From: Laccaria trichodermophora
Taxonomy: Eukaryota; Basidiomycota; Agaricomycetes; Agaricales; Hydnangiaceae
Direction: 5' to 3'
NCBI GenBank assembly: GCA_018417955.1
Contig: JACTVC010000015.1
Span: forward strand, 521,862-585,861
Length of the DNA stretch: 64,000 nucleotides
A model generated the notes under the pieces. That model saw only the letters and a program-made list of their open reading frames with translations. It did no database searches and was not told the DNA's origin. The position numbers and the translations under genes are program-made. Positions 11,464 to 23,700 of the stretch are shown piece by piece; position 1 is the stretch's first letter; each line of letters opens with the position of its first letter.

Positions 11464-11790
11464 TTGAGGCTTATGCTTCCCCCTAGTTTGCTGATGGCAC
11501 AGCCCTGGCACATAGCTTTGCGGTGCGAAGCTGGAAGTCGCCGTAGAGAACAAGATCACAATGAGGAGCTGACGTTCTATGGCGCATCGGGTCACTATCA
11601 CAACCACCTATCTGTCGATCCGACCAGAATGCTGTTGATAGGAATGAACGTTGGAGCAGAGAATTTATGTAAAAGTTCTGAAAGAGTTGACAAACCCAGT
11701 GGTTTCAGCTCCGGCTCTCGTGGATCGAATACTGAGTGTTCTCAGGACATTTCCCGAGGGCGTCAAGAACACAAGGTAGTCAAATAAATT
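11464..11790 (+). pseudogene. Relic resembling part of the 12661-14442 membrane protein gene
   Basis: The stretch near 11579-11640 (encoding GASGHYHNHLSVDPT) is close in both DNA and protein to 13663-13728 of the downstream gene (GASDHFHGHLSVDPT), and both are followed by a GTTGATAGGAA-like word. Flanking similarity fades and the frame does not otherwise follow the gene. It looks like a short remnant of a duplicated or older copy of the same family. Confidence 0.4.
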
Positions 11791-12660
11791 TGCCTCCTTC
11801 TCGGTGACGATGTTTGGATGAAGTCTGGGTGAAGTTCGCAATTCGAAGAGCTACAGACGTTCAAAGGCGCAAGACAACAACAGCAAACAACAAACATAAC
11901 TTGCTCGGTCTCCAACGTTCACCCCAAGTTCACCCTGCGGTGGCAGCGCACCCACTAAAGTCCGCTGAGCGTGGCGCCTTCGCATGACACAGATTATTTG
12001 AGTGAGCTCGAATTGAAGTTGACATCGCGGCAGTCAACGTCATCTCAAATCCTATGGGATGACCAGAACTTGAATTTTCCCCGACTCAGGTCAAGTACTA
12101 CCGCCGGCCGGATTCTCAACAGCATTTGGACTCATATTTGAGGTTCTCTCCACCTTTTTGGGTGACGCTCAGTGCTAGTCAGTGCTTTCTGCCATACTCC
12201 TCAATCTAATCTTACGGGACCAATCAGGACCAGGGCTGAACAACTGCTGAACATAGCTGTCGGTATTTACTTCAACAACTTGACACCATATGTAAGCACC
12301 GCTTTATGGCAAAGTCAATTATCGGGCGTCCAGGCACACGTTCTTTCATGTTCTCGTGTCAAAAAGCGTCGGGCACCCATGTGAGTTCACAGACGATCAG
12401 GCACCTCCGCACTGCTCAATACCTCATTCGGTAGAATTGGGCGCCTTTTCCTTGTCCCCCATGTCGTCCTCCACGCCAAAACAGGCCAAAACTTGACACT
12501 CACGAGTCTTGGCAGGGGACGAATCGATAGCTTCAAAAAGCGGCTGTCGACTCGCAGCCCGCTAAGGACAAGTTCTTGAATCACCCCAGAGTCTACGGCT
12601 AAGTGCGTATCATAGAATCTTTCTGTTGAACCCTTTCTCAAATCCGACCAGGTTTCAACC
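11791..12660. other. Upstream region of the membrane protein gene
   Basis: No coding signal was found. This stretch should hold the promoter and 5' leader of the gene starting at 12661. No clear TATA box was identified. Confidence 0.35.
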
Positions 12661-14442
12661 ATGCGTCATCTCTTCGTCCTCCTGTCCGTCTTCTTCACAC
12701 TGCTTCCGGCCGTTTTCGCTGCGGTTGACTTCCCAACATGCCTAGCCAATGTTCAAAACGGATTATTCGGGACCGTAGGTGGCAGAGACAACCACGGGAA
12801 CCCTGTCGACATATCAAACGCTACTGCCATCACATACGAATTATGCCTTGCAGCTTGTGGCGCCGGTCCAGAGCCTTTCCACTGGTCGGTTTTCTCCCAA
12901 CAGTTCAGCTCATGGCTTTTGCCATGGTTGGCTCTAGTGAGCCAACTCCCGTTTGGATCCAACGACAAACTCGACAATTTGGAGTCGGTGCTACTGACAA
13001 TCGGCTCTCCAGCCCTGGCGGCCTATTCCCTTGCCTTAACAGTGCTAAATGGACGTTGGATAGCACGTCGTTTTGCACGATTCACATATCCTAACGTCCG
13101 ACGTGCCATCCGTATCTTCAACAGCTTACAACAAGCACCATTGAGAGTAGTGAAGGACGATGCACTCCTCGCTTCCCTTGTTGTCCTCCCACAGAACGAT
13201 GAATGGTGGATTGAACTCGATGATTGGCTTAACGATGCACATTCCTGGTCCATTTCCGCGATTACTTCCATTGCCTGGGTTGTCATCGCATACGTTTTCA
13301 CTGTGGTAGACTCTTTCACCACAAATCTCGGGTCATCTATCCAAGCAAATGGACAGGGAGTCGGATCGCTTTGGTTATGGCTCCTGCCTATCATCATTGG
13401 TTGGCTGATGATTTCGCCGAAATGCGACTCTGTCAGATTGAGCAGCACGATAGAGCGTGCAAATAGAATTGCCTATGTCGCTACGGACGAGGGCAGCATC
13501 ATACTCGCGAGAAATGCTGGAACCGAGGAACGCGCCGTCGAACTCACGATCTTAGAATTGGATCCGCTCACACGCGATGAGAAATGCACGGCGCCCGTTT
13601 ACAATTACGCAAGGTTCCTCCCTTGGGTGATGGCGGTGGAGGAGGTTTGTGAGGCATTTCATGGTGCATCGGATCACTTTCACGGTCACCTCTCTGTGGA
13701 CCCGACCATCGATTGGGTCATGGTTGATAGGAAGCAGCAACCTCACGAGCGTAATCGCGTCGGCAATAGGCGTCAATTGGAGGAGTATTGTAGACCCCTC
13801 CACGCCCGGGAAACCCGCAGCCATTGGGGGCCGAATGTGTTTTCGAGAATGGCGATCGCTTCGTTTCTTGCCATGGTTTTGCAGTGGGGAACGGTAGGTT
13901 CAGCTATCGTTGTAGCTTGGTTCACTCCCACCATCGGTAAGCTTGAACAGCACCATAAGTATGTGATGATTTGCTGACTCATTCGATGATTAGGGCTGGG
14001 TTGTCGTTCAGCTTCGTATATCGTCTATGGAGTCCTTTCTACCATTGTTTGGATCCTCCTCGTTTCCTCCAGCATCCTTACACACTACGCTACCATGCAA
14101 CCCCTCAACCACCGGGAGCAGCCTGTCAATGACTGGTCGATGAGGGCCGCGAGATTGACCTCTATCTTCCTTCGGCGTCTCGGGAAGTCAATCGCCACCC
14201 TCAACTCCATCTGGATCTTCATCTCATGCATGTTCCAGCTGAGCAACTTCTATGATAGGTGCTACTGCAATAGCAGTGTTTTCTGGCTAAAGGGCCGCGC
14301 CTACAATGTCATCCAGTTGATGGCTGACGATCTTGCAAGCACGAAGGGTGCGTGGTTAGGTGGTGTGTTTCTGGCCGGAGGGGTTGTGGTGATTTATGTT
14401 GGGTTCGTCGAATTGTTCAGTGACCCACCTTTGCCGGACTAG
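12661..14442 (+). CDS. Multi-pass membrane protein, Agaricomycete family of unknown function (574 aa)
   Basis: Exon 1 is 12661-13936 and exon 2 is 13994-14442; the 57-bp phase-1 intron has GTAAGC and GATTAG ends and joins TPTIG to LGCRSASYIVYGV. The N-terminus (MRHLFVLLSVFFTLLPAVFA) is a typical signal peptide. After a Cys-containing lumenal segment with an N-glycosylation site (ISNATA) come several hydrophobic spans: near SVFSQQFSSWLLPWLALV, SPALAAYSLALTVL, ITSIAWVVIAYVF, LWLWLLPIIIGWLMI, AIASFLAMVLQW-AIVVAWF, YIVYGVLSTIVWILLV, IATLNSIWIFISCMF and GVFLAGGVVVIYVGF. Loops are charged. I recognise the overall pattern, and the LGCRSASYI-YGVLS motif in particular, from many uncharacterised basidiomycete membrane proteins, but no activity is known to me. 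A small relic of the family lies upstream at about 11580-11640. Confidence 0.8.
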
Positions 14443-17400
14443 CCTTTGCTTCTGTCACCTTTCTTACTTCCTGGGACGTTGTGGCGGCTTCGCTACCCAG
14501 CTTGATTGTCTATTGTAAACTGTACCTTTAATTCTATACCCATTTTATTCTACACATCGCATGTGGGCTTATCTCACCGCGACCACAACCTTCTGCACCA
14601 AACTAATCCTTCACCTTTTTGCTCTTCTCGGCATTAACCTCATGTCCTCCCTTTACTCCAAAGAGCACCAAGGCCCCCCATTCTGACGAATCAACTAGCT
14701 CACAAGAAACTACCAGGTTCGAGCTGCGCTGCCCCACGTAGCTTGGGCAGTGGTAACTGGGCGACGGCGGAGCCCTGTCGAGAACTTGAAGGAAAGATTG
14801 GCACAAGAAAACGCAGCGGAACATGCGCAGAACTACCTGCCGTCCTTGTAATCAACGGAGAGAGTTGCTGCGTAACGCGTGCCCCCACCGAACGTAGGTC
14901 AGAACCAACGCAAAGGAGCGATGCCCCAGACGAGGACGAACTCCTGTGGGCAGCTTCAAGCATGGCGTGGCTTTTGACTCTGTCGGATGTCCGTCTGTCA
15001 CTCTGCGGCGCCATATATCCGTGTATTGCCCATACCAATGGTTAACGTTGTTCTCCCCATGAAGGGAGGAGGTAGATGGTTGGTGTGTTCAGTTTGCTGA
15101 AGCCGACAGGGACCATAAGGAAATTATCCGCCGACTTGATCCAGTACCCGAGACCACGCAAATACATGATTTATGCCCCGCCATGACCTGGTTACATATA
15201 GGAATTGAGCAATCACGATTTAACAGAAAACAAACGCGAAGACGACTTACCGGATGTGGTATTCAACGACCGCTTTAAGCAGATCGTGGAGACCTTTTAG
15301 GAGTTTACATTGATGATAGGTCCGATAACGTCGTCGATCCAGTGATATCACCTGTAAGAACAAAACTGGCATTAAATTCGGAGTTCGGGAGTGGAAGTAT
15401 ATACCTGACTGCTAATACGACCCACAGCGTGATTGCAGAACGTTGCCTATGATGGGCATAGGTAAAACTCATTTCTCAATGGCACTTCCGTTGTCTTGAG
15501 TGCTGCAGCAACTTGAGCAGCACGGCAATGTCGACCGTCGAGTTGAACTCGCAACCCGAGAGCCATCTGCCACTTCTAGCCTGAAAGCCGAAGGGTCAGC
15601 TGGAAGTTGGAAAAAGCTTGTTTGCTTGCTTACTTACAATCGTGCGTCAACGCTGGAGTGGGCTCCGTTGGGGCTCCTAGCACAGTTACTTTCTGAAGGG
15701 CATCGAGGTCTGGCATTTGAGAGAGTTCCTGCACGCGAGCGCCAGTGTCAAGGGCTTTCCTGGGTCTCAATAGCCGTTCGGGAGTCCACCAGCAAGTCTA
15801 AAGCACAAGAGGGTTAAAAAGGGCCGCTCATTTACTTGTTAGCTTGCGTGCTTACTTGGAGTCTGGTTCCTCAAAATGAACCAGGGGGTCATGGATTATT
15901 GAGGGAGAGCTCTGCACAAATCGTGGCCCGGGATCCTGTGGGCATTGGATGGTGGCAAGGTTAAAGATCGAGGTAAGCCTGACCAGAGCCTGACTGCGAA
16001 TTGGTTCAACGGCTCCCACGATTCCCAACCACACAACTCTTTGACCTCGACGTTGTCGAGGAAACACAAGCATTCATCGCCACAGCCGACCCCATGAAAT
16101 CCCTCCTTGAAAATCGCAAAGTGTCGTCCATCGTGCCACCCTCCGACTGGTCTCTGGAGCCAGAGTGGTATCGAATCTATCTATTCGACATTACGTGCGT
16201 TTTTTCTTCGATTGCTTTTCTGTGATAGCCCAAGCCTGAGTGTTTGAATGGACTCGATAGGGCACCTGGTGATACGGGGGCGGCGGGCCACAGACGATGA
16301 CACGAAGTTGCACTTGCGGGATCCACGTCGCGATATCACGTCTGTCCCGTTCAAACATATCCTATGCCATTGCTCTGACGTTCTTCTCTAGGCTAGGTTT
16401 TACACGACCATGACGACGCAAAATCACCTTGTTTACATGTAAACCACACATCGCGCCAACCAGGGTGTTACCACTGGCTCCTCGTTTCTGTCGTGATGTG
16501 CGTTATATTCCTTCTCTCTCCGTCTCATTCACTTGTAGCTAACTTCCACTGCGTAGGTATATACCCTGCTGGCAATGAGCGTCCCTCCAGCCCTCCTCTA
16601 TCTAGCGCCCTTCTAAGATTCACCCTCGACCACTTCTCGACATCCTCAAGCATCCTCCTACCATGTTGCGGGGAGCCCTACTTGCATTCCCCCGAATCTG
16701 ATCCATTCCAGAACAAAAATCCACGGAGGGAACATGAACTCCGAGCGGTAAGCCAGGTATGATCTCTCGGAGTTTGTTGAACCGTCGGCCCCAAATCAAG
16801 ATGACTACTGCGGTTGGTGTGGGGGAAGGGAAGGGGGAGGGGAGAGTTACTGTTCGCGAAGATGACAGTGATGGAACGGTTCCGGAAGATGGGACGGCAA
16901 TGAGGTGCGGAGTGACAACCAACTTTCAAGACGAGGATCGGAACAAGGAAGGGGAGAAGAATGTGGTATGTTCATGTTCTTCCGGGTTTCTCGCCTTTTG
17001 CAATTTCGTCGTTTCTTCGGGTGTTCTTGTAGTTTTCTGGCGTCTCTTCTGGTTTGCCTTCTTTTCTTCGTGTCTTATGCTTTTCCTGTTTTTTTTTTTG
17101 TATCTTTTCCTTGTGGGACCATTCTTGTTTTCAGAACGCTGACGCGTGTTTATTCTAGCTTGCCATCTACTAGTAGGCATACCACTGAGCAGACTCAGCC
17201 ACTGAATGCAGTCGAGGAGACCAAGTCGATATTCATATAGTCCTCCCAAGAGGTACCTGTAGCCATGAGATAGGATGTTTAACCCTCAAAGTCACTAGCA
17301 ATGTCGAAGCGGGTCTCTTCCGAGTCGCGTGGACCTGATGGAATTTTGGCGCCCATCTAAAAATAACTTGAAGTGGCAGTATTTGTTCACGTCTCAACAC

Positions 17401-17488
17401 GAGGCAGGATTTGGGGGTCTGACTTCACAGGGCGCTCTTTCCTTTCTTCCCTTCGCCCCTCCAACTCTGTCATCTTCTGCGGTTCAAA
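14443..17488. other. About 3 kb without a confident gene; isolated exon-like pieces
   Basis: Several fragments look protein-coding but could not be joined. Minus 14583-14700 ends in DSSEWGALVLFGVKGGHEV and a stop. Minus 15255-15350 is bounded by CTTACAG and GTAAGTC. Plus 16001-16196 encodes TTQLFDLDVVEETQAFIA and SDWSLEPEWYRIYLFDIT before a GTGCGT donor. Plus 16750-17140 is a low-complexity charged frame. They may be decayed or mis-assembled genes. Confidence 0.3.
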
Positions 17489-20400
17489 ATGAGCGGAACA
17501 CATGTTTTCCCGGGCGCTCATCACTTTGGCTTCACTGATTGCACAATCAATGCGGCTAGCACTGTGCGTGAGGCAGCAATGAGATACTTGTAGTGCAAGC
17601 TGATGGTGTGGATCCATACAGATCAACATCAATAACTTTGGCAACAAAGGGGCATCCGATGCAGTCATTCCTCTCATGCCAAACCCAAGTATTCGATTCA
17701 CAGGCCGGACAGAAATCATTACCCAACTGAAGGAGCATTTCTCGAACAGTCCCGATGGTCAAGCTCAGAAAAGGAAGTATTTTCTGTTATATGGAATGGG
17801 TGGCATTGGAAAGACTCAGATTTGCTTGAAATTTATGGAGGAAATGTCTGATCAGTGAGTATCCTCTGAAAATTATGTCTGATCTTTGTTACTGAAATTT
17901 GAACCTGCCAGTTTTTCTATTGTTTGCTGGCTTGATGCATCCTCTGCTGGCACCATTACACAGGGGCTCAAAGGTATCTGTAACCTTCCTAAAGCTCAGT
18001 CCTCTGCACTGGATGGGTCACTGGAGTCTGCTCTCTGGTGGATTGGCTCTCTAAAAGAAAACTATGCAATGGTCTTTGACAATGCTGATACTCTGTTGCC
18101 TTCTGAGCTTGAAGCATTTTTTCCATCTGGTCAATGGGGAAATATCTTGATAACTAGCCGTAACTCTAACATGAGATCCCTTACTTTACCAGAGAATTCT
18201 CTTGAACTGATGGAGATGGAGGAGAATGATGCTGTTGTACTGCTTCTGAAGGCTAGTTGCTTGGATCCATCCAGATTAGATCTCCAGGATGAGGCTTTGA
18301 AAATTGTGAAAGAGCTCTTTTGCCTTCCACTTGCTATTGACCAAGCTGGTGCTTACATTGCTTCTGGGGCCACCAATATTGGGGGCTATATTTTGAAATA
18401 CTCCAAACATCGAAAAACATTACTGTCTCGAACAGAGTTTCTGGGCGCATCTAGATACAATAGATCTGTCTATGGAACTTGGGAATTGTCATATAAGGAA
18501 ATCCAGCAGAGAGTTCAATCTGATGATCCTTATAGAAGTGAGGCAGCTAATAGTGCACTGCTTCTGCTGGAATTATTTCCTTTCTTACATCATGAGGGTA
18601 TCACTGAGGAAATCTTTGCTTATGCTGCTGTTCACTGTCAAGAAACACCACAGTCTGAATTGCCACTTGCAAGTTCCATACTGGACCGCAGACTGCTTCC
18701 ACTTGATGATGCAGGTATCTGGGATAATTTTATGTTCAGAGAGGGGATTCAGCTATTGATATCCCTCTCCTTGATTAAGCAAGGCCCATCTAATTGTGTG
18801 TATAGCATGCACCCATTGGTTCATGCATGGGGCAGGGAGAGACTGGTGATGAGTAGGAGGCAAGAGTGTTCTTCAACAGCATATGTTACTTTGTCTTGCT
18901 CTCTTAGAGATGACATGAGCCAGCAGCCATATGGATTTCGCAGGGCCTTGGCAACACATGTGAGAGCAAATATGCAGCAGAGAACAGATAAGCATAAGAA
19001 AAATAATCAGTACTTTGATGATGCCTATGAGAAGTTTGGTGGGTTGTTACAGGAGCAAGGGTATTCAAGTGAGGCAAAGGAGCTGCAGATTCAAGTTTTG
19101 ATTGCAAGAAAAAGAGTTCTTGGGACTCAACATCTGGATACAATCAGGGCCATGACAAATCTTGCAAGAAGTTATGCAAATTTGGGAAATTACAGTGAGG
19201 CAGAGAAGCTGGAGAAGCAAGTTTTGGATGAACACAACAGAATTTTTGGGGTTGAACATCTACATACAATCAGTGCCATGGCAAATCTTGCAGCAACATA
19301 TGCAGATTTGGGAAACTACAGTAAGGCAAAGAAGCTAGAGATGCAAGTTTTGGAAGCAAGAAAGAGAATTCTTGGAATGGAACATCCAGATACAATAGCA
19401 GCTATGGCAAATCTTGCAGTATCACATGGAAACTTGGGAAAATATGCAGATGCAGAGAAGCTGGAAAAACAAGTTTTAGATGCAAGAAACAGAATTCTTG
19501 GAGCTGAACATCCAGATACAATCACAACCATGGCAAATCTTGCATCAACATGTGCTTGTCTGGGAAGATACATAGAGGCAGAGAAGCTGGGAAAGCAAGC
19601 TTTGGATGCAAGCAACAAAATTCTTGGAGTTGAACATCCACAGACCATCAGAGTCATGGCAAATCTTGCAGCAACATACACACATTTGGGAAAATTGAGT
19701 AAGGAAGAGGAGCTGAACAAGCAAGTTTTGGATGCAAGAGAGAGAATTCTTGGAATTGAGCATCCAGATACAATAGCAGCTATGGCAAATCTTGCAGCAA
19801 CATATGGAAACTTGGAAAAATATATAGAGGCAGAGAAGCTAATGAAGCAGGTTTTGGATGCAAGGAATAAAATTCTTGGCGTTGAACATCCACATACAAT
19901 TTTGGCTATGGCAAATCTTGCAGGAACATATGGAAGGCTGGGAAATTACACTGAAGCAGAGAAGCTGCATAAGGAAGTTTTGGATGCAAGAAACAGACTT
20001 CTTGGAGGAGAACACTTAGACACAGTCAGTGCCCTGGAAAGTCTTGCAATAACCTATCAAAGCCTGAAAAAATACATAGAGGCAGAGAAGCTAATGAGGC
20101 AAGTTTTGAATGCAAGATACAGAATTCTTGGAGTTGAACACCCACATACAAGTTTGGCTATGGCAAATCTTGCAGTAATATATGCAAAGCTGGAAGATTA
20201 CACAAAGGCAGAGAAGCTGATGAAGCAAGTTTTTGATGGAAGAAAGAGAATTCTTGGAATTGAACACCCAGACACACTCAGTGCCATGGAAGTACTTGCA
20301 GAAACATATAGACGGATGGAAAATTACACAAAGGCAGAGAAAATGCAGAAGGAAGCTTTGGATGCAAGAAACAGACTGTTTGAAAGAGAACACCCAGACA

Positions 20401-20783
20401 CAATCCATGCCATGGAACGTCTTGCAGCAACATATGGAAGTCTTGGAAAAAACATAGAGGCAGAGAAGCTGCATAAGGAAGTTTTAGATGCAAGAAACAG
20501 AGTTCTTGGAGTTGAACATCCAGATACAATTTTGGCTATGGCAAATCTTGCAGGAACATATGGAAGGCTTGGAAATTACACTGAAGCAGAGAAACTGCAA
20601 AAGGAAGTTTTGTATGCAAGAAACAGACTTCTTGGGGCAGGGCACCCAGATACAGTCAGTGCCATGAAAACTCTTCTTGCCATGTATTATTACCAGGGAA
20701 AATCATCTGAGGCAAATGCCCTTTTCATCCAGATTCTGGATGCACAAAATAAACCTCTTGCAGTGGAGCACAACCTTGATTGA
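17489..20783 (+). CDS. NOD-like receptor: NB-ARC NTPase with C-terminal TPR array (1059 aa)
   Basis: Exons 17489-17563, 17622-17854 and 17912-20783; introns of 58 and 57 bp with GTGCGT and GTGAGT donors, phases 0 and 2. Exon 1 (MSGTHVFPGAHHFGFTDCTI) is the short GA-H-F-type leader common in fungal NLRs. The NTPase has a P-loop GMGGIGKT at about residues 83-90, a Walker-B-like AMVFDNAD, NILITSRN and the GxP-type motif FCLPLAIDQAGAYI; a winged-helix-like region with YGTWELSYKEI and MHPLVHAW follows. From about residue 490 come 13 full and one partial TPRs of 42 residues (core EAEKL-KQVLDARN-ILG-EHPDTI-AMANLA-TY--LG). Fungal proteins of this design are thought to sense self or non-self signals and trigger immune or cell-death responses; that is family inference. 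No effector domain is visible at the short N-terminus, so it may act through a partner. Confidence 0.9.
19063..20700 (+). repeat. 126-bp coding repeat array (TPRs), highly uniform
   Basis: Thirteen consecutive in-frame 126-bp units within the NLR gene. Words such as GCAGAGAAGCTG, GATGCAAGAAACAGA, ATTCTTGGAGTTGAACATCC and ATGGCAAATCTTGCAG recur unit after unit. The unit pair near 19880-19990 and 20500-20630 is almost identical, which points to recent internal duplication or conversion. Confidence 0.9.
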
Positions 20784-21202
20784 TACATCCCCAATTTCAG
20801 CATGTTGCAATTTTTGTCTGCACCAAACAAAATTCTGAAACTATTTTGCCTTACATTTGCATGTTTTGGAGTCTGGTAAAAAGCCTGTAGATGCAAGGTA
20901 AGTTGGAGTAAGTCAGCATTGTATTGAGTAGCTCTGAATGATGTGACATGGTCACTTCCTGGTGTTTCTAATGTGTGATGAGAAAATGTAGACATTCAAA
21001 TCATTGAGTAACAGCAACAGGGAAGACAATATTGAGGAATAAAGTGCAAGAGAGTGCAACATGGTATGCACAACAAGGACAACAATCAAGTGAGATGAAT
21101 TCTCATCAAAAGAGTGTGAATCCAAGGAGTGAGGGAAAACCCATGTTCAATTTGAGGTATATGAATTGATATACTAAGTAATCTTAGGCACTCACAACTG
21201 TG
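20784..21202. other. 3' flank of the NLR gene
   Basis: No gene seen. AT-rich sequence up to the first repeat of the tyrosine-recombinase element. Confidence 0.4.
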
Positions 21203-21307
21203 GACTAATCATTTGAAGGTGATTGGAGGTCTGTAAGTTTGAATGATGAGGTGTAATCTAGGCAAAAACAGGGTTCCTCTGGCACATGAAACTGTGCCTT
21301 GGGAACC
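21203..21307 (-). repeat. Split direct repeat B2 (105 bp)
   Basis: Starts GACTAATCATTTGAAGG and ends CTTGGGAACC. About 90% identical by eye to 21550-21654. Confidence 0.85.
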
Positions 21308-21345
21308 TGATGTAGATACAAGGAATTGAGGGAGTAGGTGGGTGG

Positions 21346-21548
21346 GTGAATGCAAATGTTACCACTGCCAGGTAGAGTGGTTGAGGTGAGAGGGAGGATT
21401 GCTCAACTCCAGCACCTGATATACCTGAGGGGTCTCAGGTGTGTGACTCACTGGTTTCAGAAACCAGGAGTATCTTGGGGAGAGGAGATGTTACGTCCCC
21501 AGGCACCTGTGCACCCAATTAGACTACTGTAAAAAATAATTCTAAACT
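21346..21548 (-). repeat. Split direct repeat A2 (203 bp)
   Basis: Begins TGAATGCAAATGTTACCACT, contains GATGTTACGTCCCCAGGC and ends AATAATTCTAAACT. It matches 27510-27731 almost throughout, apart from two short extra segments in the other copy. Confidence 0.9.
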
Positions 21549-21549
21549 T

Positions 21550-21654
21550 GACTAATCATTCAAAGGTGATTGAAGGTCTGTAAGTTTGAATGATGAGGCA
21601 TAATCTAGGCAAAAACAGGGTTCCTCTGGCATGTGAAACTGCACCTTGGGAACC
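21550..21654 (-). repeat. Split direct repeat B1 (105 bp)
   Basis: Second copy of the 21203-21307 sequence. It abuts repeat A2 directly, as expected for B1-A2-B2 in a split-direct-repeat element. Confidence 0.85.
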
Positions 21655-21889
21655 CACAAATCTATTTTGTAGCCTTGGTGTCCTATTACCTATAATGTAT
21701 GTGAGGGAAGGGAAAGGGAGGAAGATGTTGGTGGATAGTCTGTTGGAAAGGAAAAAAGGGGGAAAAGTAAAAATGAGAAGTTGAGCGTATGGGACTGGAG
21801 CAATGTTGTGAGAGGTCAAAATAGAAAGTAAGTCCAAGAAAAAGTCTGTGTGAAAAATACTAGTCCGATTCAGAATTTGTAGATGTCAA

Positions 21890-23700
21890 TCAGGTGTTAG
21901 CTGGTTGGTGCATGGGGCGCCCAAATAACATGGCCTGAAGGAGGACAGGATTCTTTCTGATGTAGATCTGAAAGGTATCTGATGCCCATCATCCAATAGC
22001 TTGAATGATGTTAGGAGGTACACCTGCTTCAGCAAGGGAAGTGGTGCCTCCTGCATGCATGGATTGACCTGCTATATTGGAGGGGAAGAAATGACAGAGG
22101 TGCTTGATGAACCAGGAACAGGTCGGTACAATACCAGACTCATGCAGCCAGAGTTCAGGCTTGAGTGGGTTAAAATGATCTCAGGAGGTGAGATATGATT
22201 TGAAGAAGGTGTGGGGGCTGGTTGGTAATGTAGTTCATTCAATAATGACTAGATTGCCTTCATAAGTGTGGATGGCTTTATGGCCAGGCAGCAGAAATGA
22301 ATAGGATTTATTGGTGATGTTGACAGTGTGTCGCAAGATGACTTTGTGATAATTGCAGAGTGCCACACTGTCTGGGAAAGTGAGCTCTTCAAGACACATG
22401 AGTCCATGGAATCCCATGAGTAACATTGCAAGGAAAAGTTTGTCGTCATGTTTAGCAGAAGTCCCCATGGTGGAAATGACAGTTTTGAGATCATCAGTGG
22501 ATAGGGGACATTTGCATTTGACAGGTGTTTCAAAGCAACATTGACAGCCTGTCATAGTTCTTGACATGAGCATTGAGTTGTGAGATTTCCGTACATCAGG
22601 GAAAAAAGGTTCAAGTTGATTGCAAATTCCTGACGAGTAAGAGTTGACTGGTAGCTACCATTTACATCATGAAAATGTGGCAGTTGCCACAGGCCATCTT
22701 GATCAGCTACCACATTGGAATGAAACAGTTTTTCATTCCTGTTTCATTCCTGTCCATGGCAACGAAATAGAACTGCTTGCGATGAACTGGAATTTCTTTC
22801 ATTTTGGCTTCATCCACATCATTGAGCTGCCTCATTTTTGTTTCATTCATTTTGGTGCATGTGTTTCATTCCATTGTGAGATGGGAGGTGATTATGTAAT
22901 TGATGGGAACAAAATGTAAGTGCCCTATTTGGCAACACCACTGCTAGCTCTTTGCATATATCTGCCTCAAATCCAAAATGCCCCCATATGGCCCCTCAAT
23001 CCAGTGCAGAAGGGCACAACCCATATCAGGCATCATTTGTATATTATTTCCTTATTTGTACATGTACTACATCATTGAAATTACTGTCCAGAAAGAATGA
23101 AATATTCAATCCTCTGGCAAGAATGAAACAAAGAATGAAATAATTGTCAGGAATGAATGAAGCAGAATCAAACTTATTCTTTCTGGCAGGAATGAAACAG
23201 AAGTGAGAATGAAACAGAATGAGGCAAAAGGTGTTTCATTTTCCCTGGAAAAGAATGAAACAAAAAATGAAAAAATCATCGCAAATGAATGAAACACACC
23301 TTTTCTGAAGAAATGAAATAAGTGCTGTGAATGAAATGAAATGATTTCATTTCATTCATGGTAGCTGATCAAGATGTCTCACAGCAACTGCCACATTTTC
23401 ATGATGTAAATGGTACCTACTAATGAAGAGTTGACCAAACTGGGTTTGATATGGGAGGACATATAAACCATGAAGAAACTCAGAGTTTGTTCTGTTGGTT
23501 CAATGTTTAAATTGTGAATTTTGCAGAAGGTAAGGTAGGAGTTCAAAGCAGATGTGTATGTGATGTAAGATAAGTTGTTGATTGAAAACCCCAAGGCAAT
23601 GGACCATTCATGAACAAGTCGGTCAATGGTCCAAGGCTCTTGTTGTGGCTGGCAAGAGCCACACGATATTGAGATCATTTTTTGATTACCCCCCAGCAGT
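21890..23700 (-). pseudogene. Tyrosine recombinase (integrase) of the split-repeat element, disrupted
   Basis: The N-terminal core-binding part on the minus strand (about 23690-23436) reads WTIDRLVHEWSIALGF and YTSALNSYLTFCKIHN, then HIKPSLVNS. It is interrupted by the 777-bp element at 22649-23425 and resumes at 22638 with SGICNQLEPFFPDV. The catalytic domain follows (LAMLLMGFHGLMCLEELTFP, SYSFLLPGHKA). The C-terminal part near 22070-21890 has GQSMHAGGATSLAEAGVPP and SDTFQIYIRKNP. In this family the catalytic HxxR-type motif normally reads QSMRAGG, so the key Arg appears replaced by His. A TGA at 21989-21991 replaces an expected Arg in GRWASD. Missing catalytic residue, nonsense codon and insertion make it inactive. 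In life it would integrate the circular DNA copy of the element. Confidence 0.85.
22649..23425. mobile_element. 777-bp non-autonomous inverted-repeat element with 10-bp target duplication
   Basis: Inverted repeats of about 60 bp flank it: the left arm has ACCATTTACATCATGAAAAT and the right arm is its complement near 23393-23415; CTTGATCAGCTACC appears inverted at the inner side. The direct repeat AAGAGTTGAC lies at 22639-22648 and 23426-23435. Deleting the element with one copy restores the recombinase reading frame (SLVNSY). Inside are many GAATGAAAC and TTTCATTC words and no coding capacity. A 9-10 bp target duplication is typical of Mutator-like elements, so a MULE-type MITE is the best guess. 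Confidence 0.85.

Noticed and set aside
15500..15817. Plus-strand 105-codon frame as a gene
   Set aside because: No domain, no supported splice sites, and no ATG context or neighbours to support it.
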